Source: Dryocola boscaweniae (GTDB lineage Bacteria; Pseudomonadota; Gammaproteobacteria; Enterobacterales; Enterobacteriaceae). Taken from it: a stretch of DNA of 64,000 nucleotides. The translations under genes and the position numbers were made by a program. Shown here one piece after another: positions 37,191 through 47,106 of the stretch (positions within the stretch are counted from its first letter, which is position 1; every line of letters begins with the position of its first letter). The stretch is taken from positions 124,001-188,000 of the forward strand of contig NZ_JALHAP010000075.1 of NCBI RefSeq assembly GCF_025215095.1, in the 5' to 3' direction. Below the pieces are notes generated by a model that was not told where the DNA came from, made no database searches, and saw only the letters and a program-made list of their open reading frames with translations.

Positions 37191-38390
37191 ATGAACAAAA
37201 ACAGAGGGTTTACGCCTCTGGCGGCCGTTCTGATGCTTTCAGGCAGCTTAGCGCTTACAGGATGTAACGACAAAGAGACCCAGCAGAGTGCGCCGCAAGC
37301 CCCGGAAGTGGGCGTGGTGACACTGAAAAGCGCGCCTTTACAGATCACAACAGAGCTTCCTGGCCGTACTAGCGCCTATCGCATTGCAGAAGTTCGCCCG
37401 CAGGTAAGCGGTATTATCCTGAAGCGTAACTTTGAAGAAGGAAGCGAAATCAAGGCGGGTGTCTCGCTTTATCAAATTGATCCTGCGACCTATCAGGCCG
37501 CTTACGACAGCGCCAAAGGCGATCTCGCAAAGGCCCAGGCCAGCGCGAACATTGCTCAGGTGACGCTTAAGCGTTATCAGAAACTGTTAGGCACCAAATA
37601 CATTAGTCAACAAGACTACGACACCGCTCTTGCCGATTCACAGCAGGCAAATGCTGCCGTTGTGGCTGCGAAAGCCGCCGTTGAAACGGCTCGTATTAAC
37701 CTGGCTTATACCAAAGTGACTTCTCCTATCAGCGGACGCATCGGCAAATCTTCCGTAACCGAAGGGGCGCTGGTGACCAGCGGACAGACCAACGCGTTGT
37801 CTACCGTTCAGCAACTCGACCCTATATATGTCGATGTTACTCAATCCAGCAATGATTTCCTGCGCCTCAAGCAGGAGCTGGCCGAGGGCAAACTGAAACA
37901 GGAAAACGGCAAAGCGAAAGTCCAGTTAGTGACCAACGACGGCCTCACCTATTCGCAGGAAGGTTCTCTGGAATTCTCCGATGTGACTGTCGATCAGACC
38001 ACCGGCTCAATCACGCTGCGTGCCATCTTCCCTAACCCGGATAAAACTCTGCTGCCAGGTATGTTCGTACGAGCAAAACTGGAAGAAGGCGTTAACCCGA
38101 ACGCATTGCTGGTGCCTCAGCAAGGCATAACTCGTACTCCGCGCGGCGATGCATCCGCGATGGTTGTGGGTAAGGACGACAAAGTAGAAGTACGTCAGTT
38201 GAAAACTTCTCAGGCGATTGGCGATAAGTGGCTGGTAACCGACGGGTTGCAGACTGGCGATCGCGTTATCGTAACCGGTTTGCAGAAAGTGAAACCCGGT
38301 GTTCAGGTGAAAGCGCAGGAGATCGCGGCAGAAAATAACGGTCAACAGCAGCAAGCCGCAGGCGCGCAGTCCGAACAAACGAAGTCTTAA
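37191..38390 (+). CDS. acrA: Multidrug efflux periplasmic adaptor AcrA
   Basis: AcrA links AcrB to TolC. The 399-residue lipoprotein precursor has a lipobox LALTGC with acylated Cys25, then lipoyl, alpha-hairpin (about 95-175), beta-barrel and membrane-proximal domains and a Gln-rich tail. ATG at 37191 follows GAGG and matches E. coli. It is 22 bp upstream of acrB in the acrAB operon. Confidence 0.97.
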   Translation: MNKNRGFTPLAAVLMLSGSLALTGCNDKETQQSAPQAPEVGVVTLKSAPLQITTELPGRTSAYRIAEVRPQVSGIILKRNFEEGSEIKAGVSLYQIDPATYQAAYDSAKGDLAKAQASANIAQVTLKRYQKLLGTKYISQQDYDTALADSQQANAAVVAAKAAVETARINLAYTKVTSPISGRIGKSSVTEGALVTSGQTNALSTVQQLDPIYVDVTQSSNDFLRLKQELAEGKLKQENGKAKVQLVTNDGLTYSQEGSLEFSDVTVDQTTGSITLRAIFPNPDKTLLPGMFVRAKLEEGVNPNALLVPQQGITRTPRGDASAMVVGKDDKVEVRQLKTSQAIGDKWLVTDGLQTGDRVIVTGLQKVKPGVQVKAQEIAAENNGQQQQAAGAQSEQTKS

Positions 38391-38412
38391 CTTAAACAGG
38401 AGCCGTTAAGAC

Positions 38413-41400
38413 ATGGCTAAGTTTTTTATCGATCGCCCCATTTTTGCCTGGGTTATCGCCATCATAATTATGTTGGCGGGCGGGCTTGCGATCATGAAAT
38501 TGCCTATCGCGCAATATCCAACTATTGCGCCTCCGGCAATCACGATCTCAGCAACCTACCCTGGTGCGGATGCTAAAACGGTACAGGATACCGTTACACA
38601 GGTTATCGAACAGAACATGAACGGTATCGACGGACTGTTATATATGTCCTCGACCAGTGATTCCTCTGGTACCGTGCAGATAACCATTACCTTTGATTCA
38701 GGCACAGATGCCGACATTGCTCAGGTTCAGGTGCAGAACAAACTGCAACTGGCGATGCCGCTGTTACCGCAGGAAGTGCAGCAGCAAGGGGTGAGCGTTG
38801 AGAAATCTTCCAGTAGCTTCCTGATGGTTGTCGGGGTTATCAACACCGACGGCAGCATGACGCAGGAAGATATCTCGGATTACGTCGGCGCCACCATGAA
38901 AGACCCGATTAGCCGTACCAACGGCGTCGGCGATGTGCAGCTATTTGGTGCGCAATACGCGATGCGTATCTGGATGGATCCTAACAAACTTAACAACTTC
39001 CAGCTTACGCCGGTAGATGTTATCGCTGCCATTAAAGCGCAGAACGCCCAGGTCGCGGCCGGTCAGCTAGGCGGTACGCCGCCGGTGAAAGGTCAGCAAC
39101 TGAACGCCTCTATCATTGCGCAAACGCGTCTGAAATCTGCGGATGAATTCAGTAAAATTTTACTGAAAGTGAATCAGGATGGTTCACGCGTGCTGCTTAA
39201 AGATGTGGCAAAAGTTGAGCTCGGCGGCGAGAACTACGACGTTATCGCGCGCTTCAACGGACAACCTGCATCCGGTTTGGGTATCAAACTGGCAACCGGC
39301 GCAAACGCCCTTGATACCGCTGACGCCGTTCGTCAGTCCATTGCCAAGATGGAGCCGTTCTTCCCGGCCGGCCTGAAGGTTGTTTATCCCTACGACACCA
39401 CGCCATTCGTTAAAATCTCCATTAACGAAGTGGTGAAAACCCTCGTCGAAGCGATCGTGCTGGTGTTCCTGGTCATGTATCTGTTCCTGCAAAACTTCCG
39501 TGCCACGCTAATCCCAACGATTGCGGTACCGGTGGTCTTGTTAGGCACCTTCGCCATTCTTGCCGCCTTTGGCTATTCGATAAACACCCTGACGATGTTC
39601 GGTATGGTGCTTGCGATAGGCCTGCTGGTGGATGACGCCATCGTGGTGGTGGAAAACGTCGAGCGCGTGATGGTGGAAGAAGGCTTGCCGCCAAAAGAAG
39701 CCACACGTAAATCGATGGGGCAAATTCAGGGCGCGCTGGTCGGTATCGCGATGGTGCTGTCGGCGGTATTTATTCCGATGGCGTTCTTCGGTGGTTCGAC
39801 CGGTGCAATCTACCGCCAGTTCTCCATTACTATCGTTTCGGCAATGGTGCTGTCCGTACTGGTGGCGATGATTCTGACGCCTGCTCTGTGCGCAACCATG
39901 CTCAAACCGATTGCTAAAGGCGATCACGGTGAGAAGAAGGGTTTCTTCGGTTGGTTTAACCGCATGTTCGACAAGAGCACGCACCACTACACCGACAGCG
40001 TAGGTAATATTCTGCGCAGTACCGGGCGTTATTTGCTGCTCTATCTGCTGATCGTAGTCGGCATGGCCTTTCTGTTTGTTCGTCTGCCAAGCTCCTTCTT
40101 GCCGGATGAAGATCAGGGCGTATTCCTGACCATGGCTCAGCTCCCTGCGGGCGCCACTCAGGAACGAACCCAGAAAGTGCTTGATGAAGTTACCAAATAC
40201 TACCTGGAAAACGAGAAAGACAACGTTAACTCCGTCTTTACCGTTAACGGCTTTGGTTTCTCGGGTCGTGGGCAAAACACCGGTCTGGCGTTCGTTTCAC
40301 TGAAAGACTGGGGCGAGCGCGCCGGGGAAGAGAATAAAGTACCGGCTATCGCAGGCCGGGCCAGCGGCTACTTCTCACAAATCAAAGATGCGATGGTGTT
40401 TGCGTTTAACCTGCCAGCGATCGTTGAGTTAGGTACCGCAACAGGGTTCGACTTCCAGCTTATTGACCAGGCAAACCTCGGCCATGACAAGCTGACTCAG
40501 GCTCGTAACCAGCTATTTGGCGAAATTGCGAAACATCCTGACCTGTTAGTCGGCGTACGTCCGAACGGCCTGGAAGATACGCCACAGTTCAAAGTGGATA
40601 TCGACCAGGAGAAAGCGCAGGCGTTAGGCGTTTCTATCAGCGATATCAACACCACGCTGGGTGCCGCATGGGGTGGTAGCTACGTTAACGACTTCATCGA
40701 CCGTGGCCGCGTGAAGAAAGTTTATGTGATGGCCGATGCGCCATTCCGTATGCTTCCGCAGGATATTAACGAGTGGTATGTACGCGGTACTTCCGGTCAA
40801 ATGGTGCCTTTCTCATCCTTCGCAACCGCGCACTGGGAATACGGTTCGCCGCGTCTGGAACGTTACAACGGTCTGCCATCCATGGAAATCCTTGGTCAGG
40901 CGGCACCGGGTAAGAGTACCGGTGAAGCCATGAACATGATGGAAGAGCTGGCGAGCAAACTGCCTACGGGTATTGGCTACGACTGGACGGGCATGTCCTA
41001 TCAGGAACGTCTCTCCGGTAACCAGGCTCCGGCACTGTATGCCATCTCGTTAATCGTGGTATTCCTGTGTCTGGCCGCACTGTATGAGAGCTGGTCGATT
41101 CCGTTCTCCGTTATGCTGGTTGTTCCGCTGGGGGTATTCGGCGCGCTGTTGGCTGCAACCTTCCGCGGCCTGACCAACGACGTGTACTTCCAGGTAGGCC
41201 TGCTGACAACCATTGGGCTGTCGGCGAAGAACGCGATACTTATCGTTGAATTCGCCAAGGATCTGATGGAGAAAGAAGGCAAAGGTCTGGTTGAAGCCAC
41301 TCTTGAAGCCGTACGTATGCGTCTGCGTCCGATCCTGATGACCTCACTGGCGTTTATCCTCGGGGTTATGCCGCTGGTTATCAGCTCTGGCGCGGGCTCC

Positions 41401-41562
41401 GGCGCACAGAACGCCGTAGGTACAGGGGTTATGGGCGGGATGATTACCGCAACCGTCCTTGCAATCTTCTTCGTGCCGGTGTTCTTTGTGGTAGTGCGTC
41501 GCCGTTTCAGCCGTAAGTCTGAAGATATTGAACATACGCATCCGGTTGAGCATCACCAGTAA
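38413..41562 (+). CDS. acrB: RND multidrug efflux pump AcrB
   Basis: AcrB is the proton-driven trimeric pump of the AcrAB-TolC system. The 1049-residue protein has 12 membrane helices, two large periplasmic loops, the proton-relay Asp pair near 407-408 ([12 protein letters not shown]) and the relay Lys in helix 10 ([13 protein letters not shown]). The His-rich tail ends [10 protein letters not shown]. It is followed by a strong terminator. Confidence 0.97.
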   Translation: MAKFFIDRPIFAWVIAIIIMLAGGLAIMKLPIAQYPTIAPPAITISATYPGADAKTVQDTVTQVIEQNMNGIDGLLYMSSTSDSSGTVQITITFDSGTDADIAQVQVQNKLQLAMPLLPQEVQQQGVSVEKSSSSFLMVVGVINTDGSMTQEDISDYVGATMKDPISRTNGVGDVQLFGAQYAMRIWMDPNKLNNFQLTPVDVIAAIKAQNAQVAAGQLGGTPPVKGQQLNASIIAQTRLKSADEFSKILLKVNQDGSRVLLKDVAKVELGGENYDVIARFNGQPASGLGIKLATGANALDTADAVRQSIAKMEPFFPAGLKVVYPYDTTPFVKISINEVVKTLVEAIVLVFLVMYLFLQNFRATLIPTIAVPVVLLGTFAILAAFGYSINTLTMFGMVLAIGLLVDDAIVVVENVERVMVEEGLPPKEATRKSMGQIQGALVGIAMVLSAVFIPMAFFGGSTGAIYRQFSITIVSAMVLSVLVAMILTPALCATMLKPIAKGDHGEKKGFFGWFNRMFDKSTHHYTDSVGNILRSTGRYLLLYLLIVVGMAFLFVRLPSSFLPDEDQGVFLTMAQLPAGATQERTQKVLDEVTKYYLENEKDNVNSVFTVNGFGFSGRGQNTGLAFVSLKDWGERAGEENKVPAIAGRASGYFSQIKDAMVFAFNLPAIVELGTATGFDFQLIDQANLGHDKLTQARNQLFGEIAKHPDLLVGVRPNGLEDTPQFKVDIDQEKAQALGVSISDINTTLGAAWGGSYVNDFIDRGRVKKVYVMADAPFRMLPQDINEWYVRGTSGQMVPFSSFATAHWEYGSPRLERYNGLPSMEILGQAAPGKSTGEAMNMMEELASKLPTGIGYDWTGMSYQERLSGNQAPALYAISLIVVFLCLAALYESWSIPFSVMLVVPLGVFGALLAATFRGLTNDVYFQVGLLTTIGLSAKNAILIVEFAKDLMEKEGKGLVEATLEAVRMRLRPILMTSLAFILGVMPLVISSGAGSGAQNAVGTGVMGGMITATVLAIFFVPVFFVVVRRRFSRKSEDIEHTHPVEHHQ

Positions 41563-41584
41563 CCTACTAAATATATTATTAAAA

Positions 41585-41606
41585 GGCCGCGCAAGCGGCC
41601 TTTTTT
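41585..41606 (+). terminator. Intrinsic terminator of acrAB
   Basis: GGCCGC-GCAA-GCGGCC is followed by six T, 22 bp after the acrB stop. Confidence 0.93.
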
Positions 41607-42122
41607 ATGATTAATAACCCTGGCGTCTACAAGTTAATATATAAGCATTATTGGTGGGTATTCTTACGATTGATTTCAAAATGTTGCGGAATACTTTATT
41701 CCTGCCAGGAAAATATTAAGCAGGCTTTATCTTAAATTTTCTTTTGCAGAGCATAAAATTAACGTACATACTTATTAATTGAGATTATTCCTAAGGTCCG
41801 GATTTTAAGAATTTAATTTAACATTCGTCCCCTTTACCGGCGTTAAGCTTTTGATATTAGCTCCGCTTGCCGCTTGCATTAAGCCATTCCGCCTACCAGG
41901 AAAAAACCTAATTTCATACGAAAGCATTAACTGACCGCGAGCTTAGCCATAAAAATACAGTGGAATTGTAATTTTTAGTAATAGCGCGAGGAAATCTTAA
42001 TCAGATTGATTTATAGTGAAGGCATATGAAATAATCGCTGGAAATGCTCCCCACCTCTTCAAGGTGTGTCCACCCCACGCATTACGTTTTATCAAATTTT
42101 CTTCGATAAAAGGGGCTGCATT
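41607..42122. other. AT-rich intergenic region before tomB
   Basis: About 515 bp with no ORF that I would call. It is AT-rich and presumably holds the tomB-hha promoter. TTGATT (about 42006) with AAATAA 17 bp later is a weak sigma-70 candidate. The AT richness would suit H-NS/Hha control. Nothing else is distinct. Confidence 0.5.
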
Positions 42123-42497
42123 ATGGACGAATACTCACCAAAACGGCATGATATAGCGCAGCTTAAATTCTTATGCGAGAATCTGTATCATGATTGTCTG
42201 GCCAACCTGGGAGAGAGTAATCATGGTTGGGTTAACGATCCTACGTCAGCCATTAACCTGCAGTTAAATGATTTGATTGAGCACATTGCTGCCTTTGCGC
42301 TTAATTACAAGATAAAGTATGACGACGAAAGCAAATTGATTGAACAAATAGACGAATACCTGGACGACACCTTTATGCTTTTTAGCAACTACGGCATCAA
42401 TGCTCAGGACCTGCAGAAATGGCGTAAATCGGGGAATCGATTGTTCCGGTGTTTTGTCAGTGAGAGCCGCGCTAACCCGGTAAGCCTCTCCTTTTAA
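42123..42497 (+). CDS. tomB: Hha antitoxin / biofilm modulator TomB (YbaJ)
   Basis: TomB counteracts Hha toxicity, by promoting oxidation of a conserved Hha Cys, and affects biofilm formation. The 124-residue protein begins MDEYSPKRHDIAQLKFLCE and is nearly identical to E. coli TomB. The start at 42123 follows AAAAGGGG; an upstream in-frame extension of 19 codons is not supported. hha follows after 29 bp, forming a toxin-antitoxin-like pair. Confidence 0.94.
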   Translation: MDEYSPKRHDIAQLKFLCENLYHDCLANLGESNHGWVNDPTSAINLQLNDLIEHIAAFALNYKIKYDDESKLIEQIDEYLDDTFMLFSNYGINAQDLQKWRKSGNRLFRCFVSESRANPVSLSF

Positions 42498-42526
42498 AAA
42501 ATATTACAAATACTTAAGGTGAATTT

Positions 42527-42745
42527 ATGACAACTAAACCCTTAACGAAGACCGATTATTTGATGCGTCTACGACGTTGCCAAACAATTGATACGTTAGA
42601 ACGAGTAATTGAAAAGAATAAATATGAATTATCTGACAATGAACTGGCGGTATTTTATTCAGCAGCCGATCATCGCCTTGCAGAACTTACAATGAATAAA
42701 CTTTACGATAAGATCCCACCTTCTGTATGGAAATTTATTCGTTAA
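42527..42745 (+). CDS. hha: Hemolysin expression modulator Hha
   Basis: Hha binds H-NS through charged residues and strengthens silencing of AT-rich, acquired genes. The 72 residues differ from E. coli Hha only near the N-terminus and at single positions, and the single Cys in RRCQTID is kept. It is the second gene of tomB-hha, with AAGGTG upstream. Confidence 0.96.
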   Translation: MTTKPLTKTDYLMRLRRCQTIDTLERVIEKNKYELSDNELAVFYSAADHRLAELTMNKLYDKIPPSVWKFIR

Positions 42746-42922
42746 TATCCCGAAACTTTATTGCTTACTTTTAGCGCACCGACCCGGATTTTCCTGATTG
42801 CCATGTTAAGGCGAAATAACCCTAATTTCTGGTTGTTTCACGCCGTTGACATGGCTGACGTTCATTCCGCGATCGCTCTCTGAAATGCTCAATCCTCTGA
42901 CCTGTGCCTGATAACCCAAAAA

Positions 42923-42954
42923 TGTGATCGTACGCACAGAGAGGGAACGTTCCC
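42923..42954 (+). promoter_or_regulatory. CRP-like site and GGGAACGTTCCC palindrome upstream of maa
   Basis: TGTGA-TCGTAC-GCACA (42923-42938) matches the CRP consensus except for one base. Five bp later the perfect 12-bp palindrome GGGAACGTTCCC (42943-42954) has the central CG typical of LacI-family operators. Both lie within 100 bp of the maa start and suggest carbon-source control of maa. Confidence 0.45.
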
Positions 42955-43020
42955 AATCCCTGCGATGCGTTTTCGTTTACGGTTAAGACTTCCAGCCTTA
43001 ACAGACAAGAGTGCGCAATA

Positions 43021-43584
43021 ATGAACGAAGCTCAGAGTGAAGAAAAACGCAAGATGATTGCAGGCGAACTCTATCGCCCCGCAGACGAACAACTGCATGC
43101 CGATCGTGTAAAAGCCCGTCATCTGGTTCATCGCTACAACCATACCGCTCCGGACGAAAGCGCCGTGCGTAAAGAGTTGTTAACCCAGCTATTAGGCTGT
43201 AGCAGTGATGCTTACATTGAACCCTCGTTCCGCTGCGATTACGGCTACAACATTTTCCTGGGACAAAACTTCTACGCTAATTTTGACTGCGTGATCCTTG
43301 ATGTCTGTCCGGTACACATTGGCGATAACTGTATGCTCGCCCCGGGCGTGCACATTTATACCGCAACCCACCCGCTGGATGCCCTGACGCGTAACAGCGG
43401 CGTTGAATTCGGCAAGCCGGTGACAATTGGTCATAATGTGTGGATTGGCGGACGAGCGGTAATTAATCCGGGCGTCACCATCGGCAACAATGTTGTGATA
43501 GGTTCAGGCTCCGTTGTCACTAAAGATATTCCCGCGAACAGCGTGGTCGCCGGAAACCCAGCGCGAATCATCAAAACGCTCTGA
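43021..43584 (+). CDS. maa: Maltose O-acetyltransferase
   Basis: Maa transfers acetyl from acetyl-CoA to maltose and other sugars. The 187-residue protein has the Maa N-terminal helical cap (about 5-60) and a left-handed beta-helix of hexapeptide repeats (about 70-183: [39 protein letters not shown]) with the catalytic His in YTATHPLD. It directly follows hha in the E. coli order, but the pdeB (ylaB) gene that comes next in K-12 is not here. Confidence 0.93.
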   Translation: MNEAQSEEKRKMIAGELYRPADEQLHADRVKARHLVHRYNHTAPDESAVRKELLTQLLGCSSDAYIEPSFRCDYGYNIFLGQNFYANFDCVILDVCPVHIGDNCMLAPGVHIYTATHPLDALTRNSGVEFGKPVTIGHNVWIGGRAVINPGVTIGNNVVIGSGSVVTKDIPANSVVAGNPARIIKTL

Positions 43585-43717
43585 ATGTGACGCGGCACGG
43601 CTAACTGTTATGGTTAATTTTGCCTAATCTGTTACTTTTTTGCCGGTTGGCGACTTCTTAAAATAGCGTCGTCACTTTTGTGGCATTTGTGACTTACCCG
43701 AAATCAGAAGGCTCCCC

Positions 43718-44176
43718 ATGACCGAAATCCAGCGCCTGCTTAACGATACGATTGAACAGCTAAACATCGCCGAGAAGCGTGATAATCACCCGCGGTTTAG
43801 TATCAGCTTTATTCGTAAACATCCGGGTTTGTTTATTGGCATGTGGGCGGGCTGGTTCGCCACGCTCATCGTGATGATGCAGTCCGACACCCTGGCGGGC
43901 TCGGTATGGTTGCTGGTTGTGCTTTTCGCCCTGCTTAACGGCTTCTTCTTTTTCGACGTTAATCCGCGCTACCGCTACAGCGACATTGACGTGCTGGATT
44001 TGCGGGTTTGCTATAACGGCGAATGGTACAACACGCGCCACGTGCCGCCGACGCTTATCGATAATATTCTGCAATCCCCACGCGTGGATGCACAGCAAAA
44101 ATCGCTACTGCAAAATATGATTACCCGCAAAGGAGAACTGTCTTTTTATGACGTCTTCTCCTTGTCCCGCGCTTAA
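43718..44176 (+). CDS. ylaC: Inner membrane protein YlaC
   Basis: This 152-residue protein matches E. coli YlaC: a cytoplasmic N-terminal part containing [17 protein letters not shown], two membrane helices (about 36-56 and 63-83) and a cytoplasmic C-terminal domain ([19 protein letters not shown]). The function is unknown. It lies 133 bp after maa. Confidence 0.9.
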   Translation: MTEIQRLLNDTIEQLNIAEKRDNHPRFSISFIRKHPGLFIGMWAGWFATLIVMMQSDTLAGSVWLLVVLFALLNGFFFFDVNPRYRYSDIDVLDLRVCYNGEWYNTRHVPPTLIDNILQSPRVDAQQKSLLQNMITRKGELSFYDVFSLSRA

Positions 44177-44239
44177 AAAGTTCCTGTTGCCCGGCAGGCC
44201 GACCCTGGGCCTGATACCATCTCCCAGAGTCGCCCGCTA

Positions 44240-44380
44240 TTAACGTTTTTTCTTCCTGCCCTGCACCGCTTTAAAACGCGGGTTGCTTTTGCAAATCACG
44301 TAGACTCTTCCCTTGCGCTTCACAATCTGGCAATCCGGGTGCCGCAACTTTGCGCTGCGTAATGAACTCAGTACTTTCAT
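44240..44380 (-). CDS. rpmJ2: Alternative 50S ribosomal protein L36B (YkgO)
   Basis: This 46-residue basic protein begins [20 protein letters not shown] and ends GRKKKR. It has kept only part of the zinc-binding Cys/His set of standard L36, as expected of the zinc-independent form. Its ATG lies 3 nt after the rpmE2 stop, and an AGGAGG inside the end of rpmE2 serves as ribosome binding site. The pair replaces Zn-containing L36/L31 in zinc shortage. Confidence 0.92.
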   Translation of the reverse strand: MKVLSSLRSAKLRHPDCQIVKRKGRVYVICKSNPRFKAVQGRKKKR

Positions 44381-44383
44381 GTT

Positions 44384-44641
44384 CTATGCCTCCTTGCCGA
44401 AAAAGCGACCAAAACGCTGCTGGAAGCGCGCCGGACTGCCCTCTTTCTCAAAGGTTCTCTGCTTGCCGGTGTAATGCGGATGGGAAGCGGAGGACACCTC
44501 GATGGTGATATACGGGTAAGTCTGGCCGTCCAGTTCAATTTCACGGTCGGTCTTAATAGTTGAACCCACTTTAAAATACTCATTGGCGCTGGTGTCGTGG
44601 AAAACCACGGTGCGGTAGTAAGGATGGATATCGCGTTTCAT
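44384..44641 (-). CDS. rpmE2: Alternative 50S ribosomal protein L31 type B (YkgM)
   Basis: The 85-residue protein ([16 protein letters not shown]...) is type B L31, lacking the CxxC zinc ligands of RpmE. It takes the place of zinc-bearing L31 when zinc is low, freeing metal. A Zur box lies 18 bp upstream of the ATG (44659-44671). It heads a two-gene operon with rpmJ2. Confidence 0.95.
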   Translation of the reverse strand: MKRDIHPYYRTVVFHDTSANEYFKVGSTIKTDREIELDGQTYPYITIEVSSASHPHYTGKQRTFEKEGSPARFQQRFGRFFGKEA

Positions 44642-44658
44642 TGCCTTTACCTCGATAC

Positions 44659-44671
44659 GTTATAACATAAC
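44659..44671 (-). promoter_or_regulatory. Zur box upstream of rpmE2-rpmJ2
   Basis: GTTATAACATAAC matches the core of the enteric Zur operator (GTTATANTATAAC) with one mismatch. It lies 18 bp upstream of rpmE2 and predicts derepression of both ribosomal protein genes on zinc starvation. Confidence 0.85.
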
Positions 44672-44764
44672 AATACGGTAAAAGATGAGCGTCAAAAATG
44701 CAAGCGGGATTACGAGCGGGATAACAAAGTAAAAAGCGGGCACATCGAAATGCGCCCGTAGAGA

Positions 44765-46669
44765 TTAGAGTTTAAAGCTGGCGACAACGCGCTCAAGCTG
44801 CTGAGTTTGTTCGGACATTGATAAAGAAGCGGAAGAAACCTGCTGAACCAGAGTCGCATTCTGCTGGGTGGTATTGTCCAGTTGATTAATCGCCACGTTA
44901 ACCTGTTCGATGCCGGTGCTTTGTTCACGGCTGGAAGACATAATCTCCCCCATCAGCGTGGTGACGTTACGCACGCCCTGCATCAGCTCATCCATAGTGC
45001 TGCCCGCCTGGGTAACCAGGTCGGTACCCAGATTAACGTTGTTTACGGAGGTTTCAATCAGCGCCTTAATTTCACGCGCCGATTGCGCCGAACGCTGCGC
45101 CAGATTACGCACTTCTGCCGCAACCACCGCAAAACCACGACCCTGTTCGCCCGCTCGTGCCGCTTCAACCGCTGCGTTAAGCGCCAGAATATTAGTCTGG
45201 AAGGCGATGCTGTCGATAACGCCGATAATATCCACCACCTTGCCGGATGAGCTCTGGATCGCGTTCATGGTAGTCACCACCTGCTTCACCACTTCCCCGC
45301 CCTTGACGGCGACGCTTGAGGCTTCGTGCGCAAGTTCGTTTGCATGAGCCGCGTTATCCGCGTTCTGGCGAACAGTGCTGGTTAACTCTTCCATCGAAGC
45401 TGCGGTTTGTTCGATGGAGCTGGCCTGCTCTTCGGTTCGCGCCGAAAGATCCTGATTGCCGGTCGCAATCTGATGCGAAGCGGAGGTAATAGCACGTGCG
45501 CTATCGCCGACCTGGCGAAGCATATTCTGCAGATGCGAAATCACATCGTTAAAACTGTTGATGATAGCGTTGAATTCCGGACTGCTGGTTGGCTCCAGGC
45601 GCTGCGTTAAATCCGCGCCGCCGGCAGAAAGACGGCTGATATTTTTATTCAGATCCGCAAGACGGCGCATAAAGCTGCGAATAAACAACACCAGCACGCC
45701 AAGCAACAGCAGCGCCATTGGGATCTGCACCATGCTCAAACGCATCATAATGGTATCCGTCTGTTTGGTCAGAAGCGCCGTTGGCAAATCCACCGCGAGG
45801 AGCCACGGGCTGCCCTTAATCGCCTGCAGCATAACGGTGTGCGAAGTGCCGTTGTTATCGTACTCCCGCTCGCTATCCTGAGAAGCGTCAAAACCAGGCA
45901 GGATCTCCTGCACAGCTTTAGCCATCGGCACCGCGCCGCTCATATCCGACAGATTCTTCAGGCTCGCGGTTTTGCCGATTTGTTCGGCGTTCCCCACCAC
46001 TTTGCCATCGGCCTCAATAATCAGCACCTGGCCCTTAATTCCCTCGCCCATCTGCTGCGCAAGCTGGTTAAAGAAACCCAGCGTCACGTCAATGGTCGCC
46101 ACTCCCCACGGCTGGCCGTCTTTGGCTATGGCCATTGCGCAGTTAGTACGCGGCTGCGGGCTGGCGTCATCCTGGTAAGCTTTCGCCCAGGCGCACTGTC
46201 CGGCAGGAGAAGCGAGCCCTGATTTATACCAGACCTGCTCGTAATAATTAGGCGCCTCGTCGGAATTCCAGTAGGTGTTTTCTTCCAGCCTGCCGCCGGC
46301 GTTACGGGCAAAGAAAGTGCTGAACTTATTGCGCCCGGCTTCTCGTTTCTCCGCCAGCGGCCAGATGCCGCCGCCAAAGACATTCACATCCTGATACTGA
46401 TCCACAAGAGAAGGCAGCAAGCGGTCGATATCCTCGCTTTGCATAGTGGCGACCGACTGCGTAATGCTGCGCATTTGCGCCTGCACGCGGTTCATCTGCT
46501 CAACGATATTTACCGCAACGTTCCCTACCTGGTAACGAATGAGCTGTGTTTCGTTACGCTTGATCTGCGGCGTGACGAAATAGTGAATAACCAACGAGGT
46601 AATAATCGTAAGTAACGCGAAGAAAAGACATAACGAAGTGATAAAGCGTGATTGTGTAGTTTTAAGCAT
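44765..46669 (-). CDS. Methyl-accepting chemotaxis protein with dCache sensor
   Basis: The 634-residue receptor has a first membrane helix (about 8-30), a periplasmic dCache-like sensor (about 35-280), a second helix (about 290-310, [11 protein letters not shown]), a HAMP domain (about 312-365) and the cytoplasmic signalling hairpin. The invariant tip contains [23 protein letters not shown], with methylation helices on both sides. It ends VVASFKL, without the NWETF-type CheR/CheB tether. The ligand is unknown; dCache receptors of this class often bind amino or organic acids. ATG at 46669 is chosen over an upstream TTG. A sigma-28-like promoter at 46711-46737 ties it to the flagellar regulon. 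Confidence 0.93.
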   Translation of the reverse strand: MLKTTQSRFITSLCLFFALLTIITSLVIHYFVTPQIKRNETQLIRYQVGNVAVNIVEQMNRVQAQMRSITQSVATMQSEDIDRLLPSLVDQYQDVNVFGGGIWPLAEKREAGRNKFSTFFARNAGGRLEENTYWNSDEAPNYYEQVWYKSGLASPAGQCAWAKAYQDDASPQPRTNCAMAIAKDGQPWGVATIDVTLGFFNQLAQQMGEGIKGQVLIIEADGKVVGNAEQIGKTASLKNLSDMSGAVPMAKAVQEILPGFDASQDSEREYDNNGTSHTVMLQAIKGSPWLLAVDLPTALLTKQTDTIMMRLSMVQIPMALLLLGVLVLFIRSFMRRLADLNKNISRLSAGGADLTQRLEPTSSPEFNAIINSFNDVISHLQNMLRQVGDSARAITSASHQIATGNQDLSARTEEQASSIEQTAASMEELTSTVRQNADNAAHANELAHEASSVAVKGGEVVKQVVTTMNAIQSSSGKVVDIIGVIDSIAFQTNILALNAAVEAARAGEQGRGFAVVAAEVRNLAQRSAQSAREIKALIETSVNNVNLGTDLVTQAGSTMDELMQGVRNVTTLMGEIMSSSREQSTGIEQVNVAINQLDNTTQQNATLVQQVSSASLSMSEQTQQLERVVASFKL

Positions 46670-46710
46670 AGCGGTGACACCCGGTGGCAAAAGCGAAGCG
46701 CTTGCTGTTG

Positions 46711-46737
46711 TCTACGGCTAACCCGCGGCAAACTTGA
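46711..46737 (-). promoter_or_regulatory. Sigma-28 (FliA)-like promoter of the chemoreceptor gene
   Basis: On the minus strand TCAAGTTT (46737-46730) is followed by an 11-bp spacer and GCCGTAGA (46718-46711), against the consensus TAAAGTTT-N11-GCCGATAA. It lies 41 bp upstream of the receptor ATG. Confidence 0.7.
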
Positions 46738-46980
46738 ACGTTTAATCCATGTCGCGCCGCCTTAAAGGTAACGCTGCGAAATTAATTTTTAGTGAAATCC
46801 GGAACATAACTAAATCTTTTGAAACATTTAGACACACTTTCTTCATTAGCTAAAACGCGCAAATGCTTAGACCCCCGTCACGTCATAACTTAGAAAATAA
46901 CAATATTGGGCGACGCAAAAGGCTTGCGGCAATGTTTAACCCATAAGCTGAACGCCATTACACGTTGAAAGGAAAACATC

Positions 46981-47106
46981 ATGATGCTGCGCTGTTGTTG
47001 TGCCAAACCGTCAGACCGCGAACCCAATATTTCTCACTTGACCGGAGTCCAAAATGAGCACAACTTCCAACCCGGCGCTGCCGATACTCGACCTTTCACA
47101 GCTTGA
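46981..47106 (+). CDS. Poly-cysteine upstream ORF (putative Cys-sensing leader), 41 aa
   Basis: The ORF begins MMLRCCCAKPSDREPNISHL with AAAGGA 7 nt upstream of the ATG. Three consecutive Cys codons (TGT TGT TGT, 46993-47001) lie at residues 5-7. It reads past the ATG of the oxygenase gene (47054) in another frame and stops at 47106, so the two overlap by 53 nt. CCGTCA inside the uORF (47008-47013) can pair with TGAC(C)GG (47039-47045), which includes part of the oxygenase Shine-Dalgarno; a ribosome stalled on the Cys codons would cover CCGTCA. A cysteine-responsive translational switch is an inference. The upstream stretch 46738-46980 shows no other ORF. Confidence 0.55.
   Translation: MMLRCCCAKPSDREPNISHLTGVQNEHNFQPGAADTRPFTA

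Noticed and set aside
39541..40275. Minus-strand open frame (244 codons) inside acrB
   Set aside because: A shadow frame of acrB with Arg/His/Gln-rich composition and no conserved motif.
43585..43717. Possible pdeB remnant between maa and ylaC
   Set aside because: The 133-bp gap shows no residual EAL or CSS-motif coding sequence in any frame.
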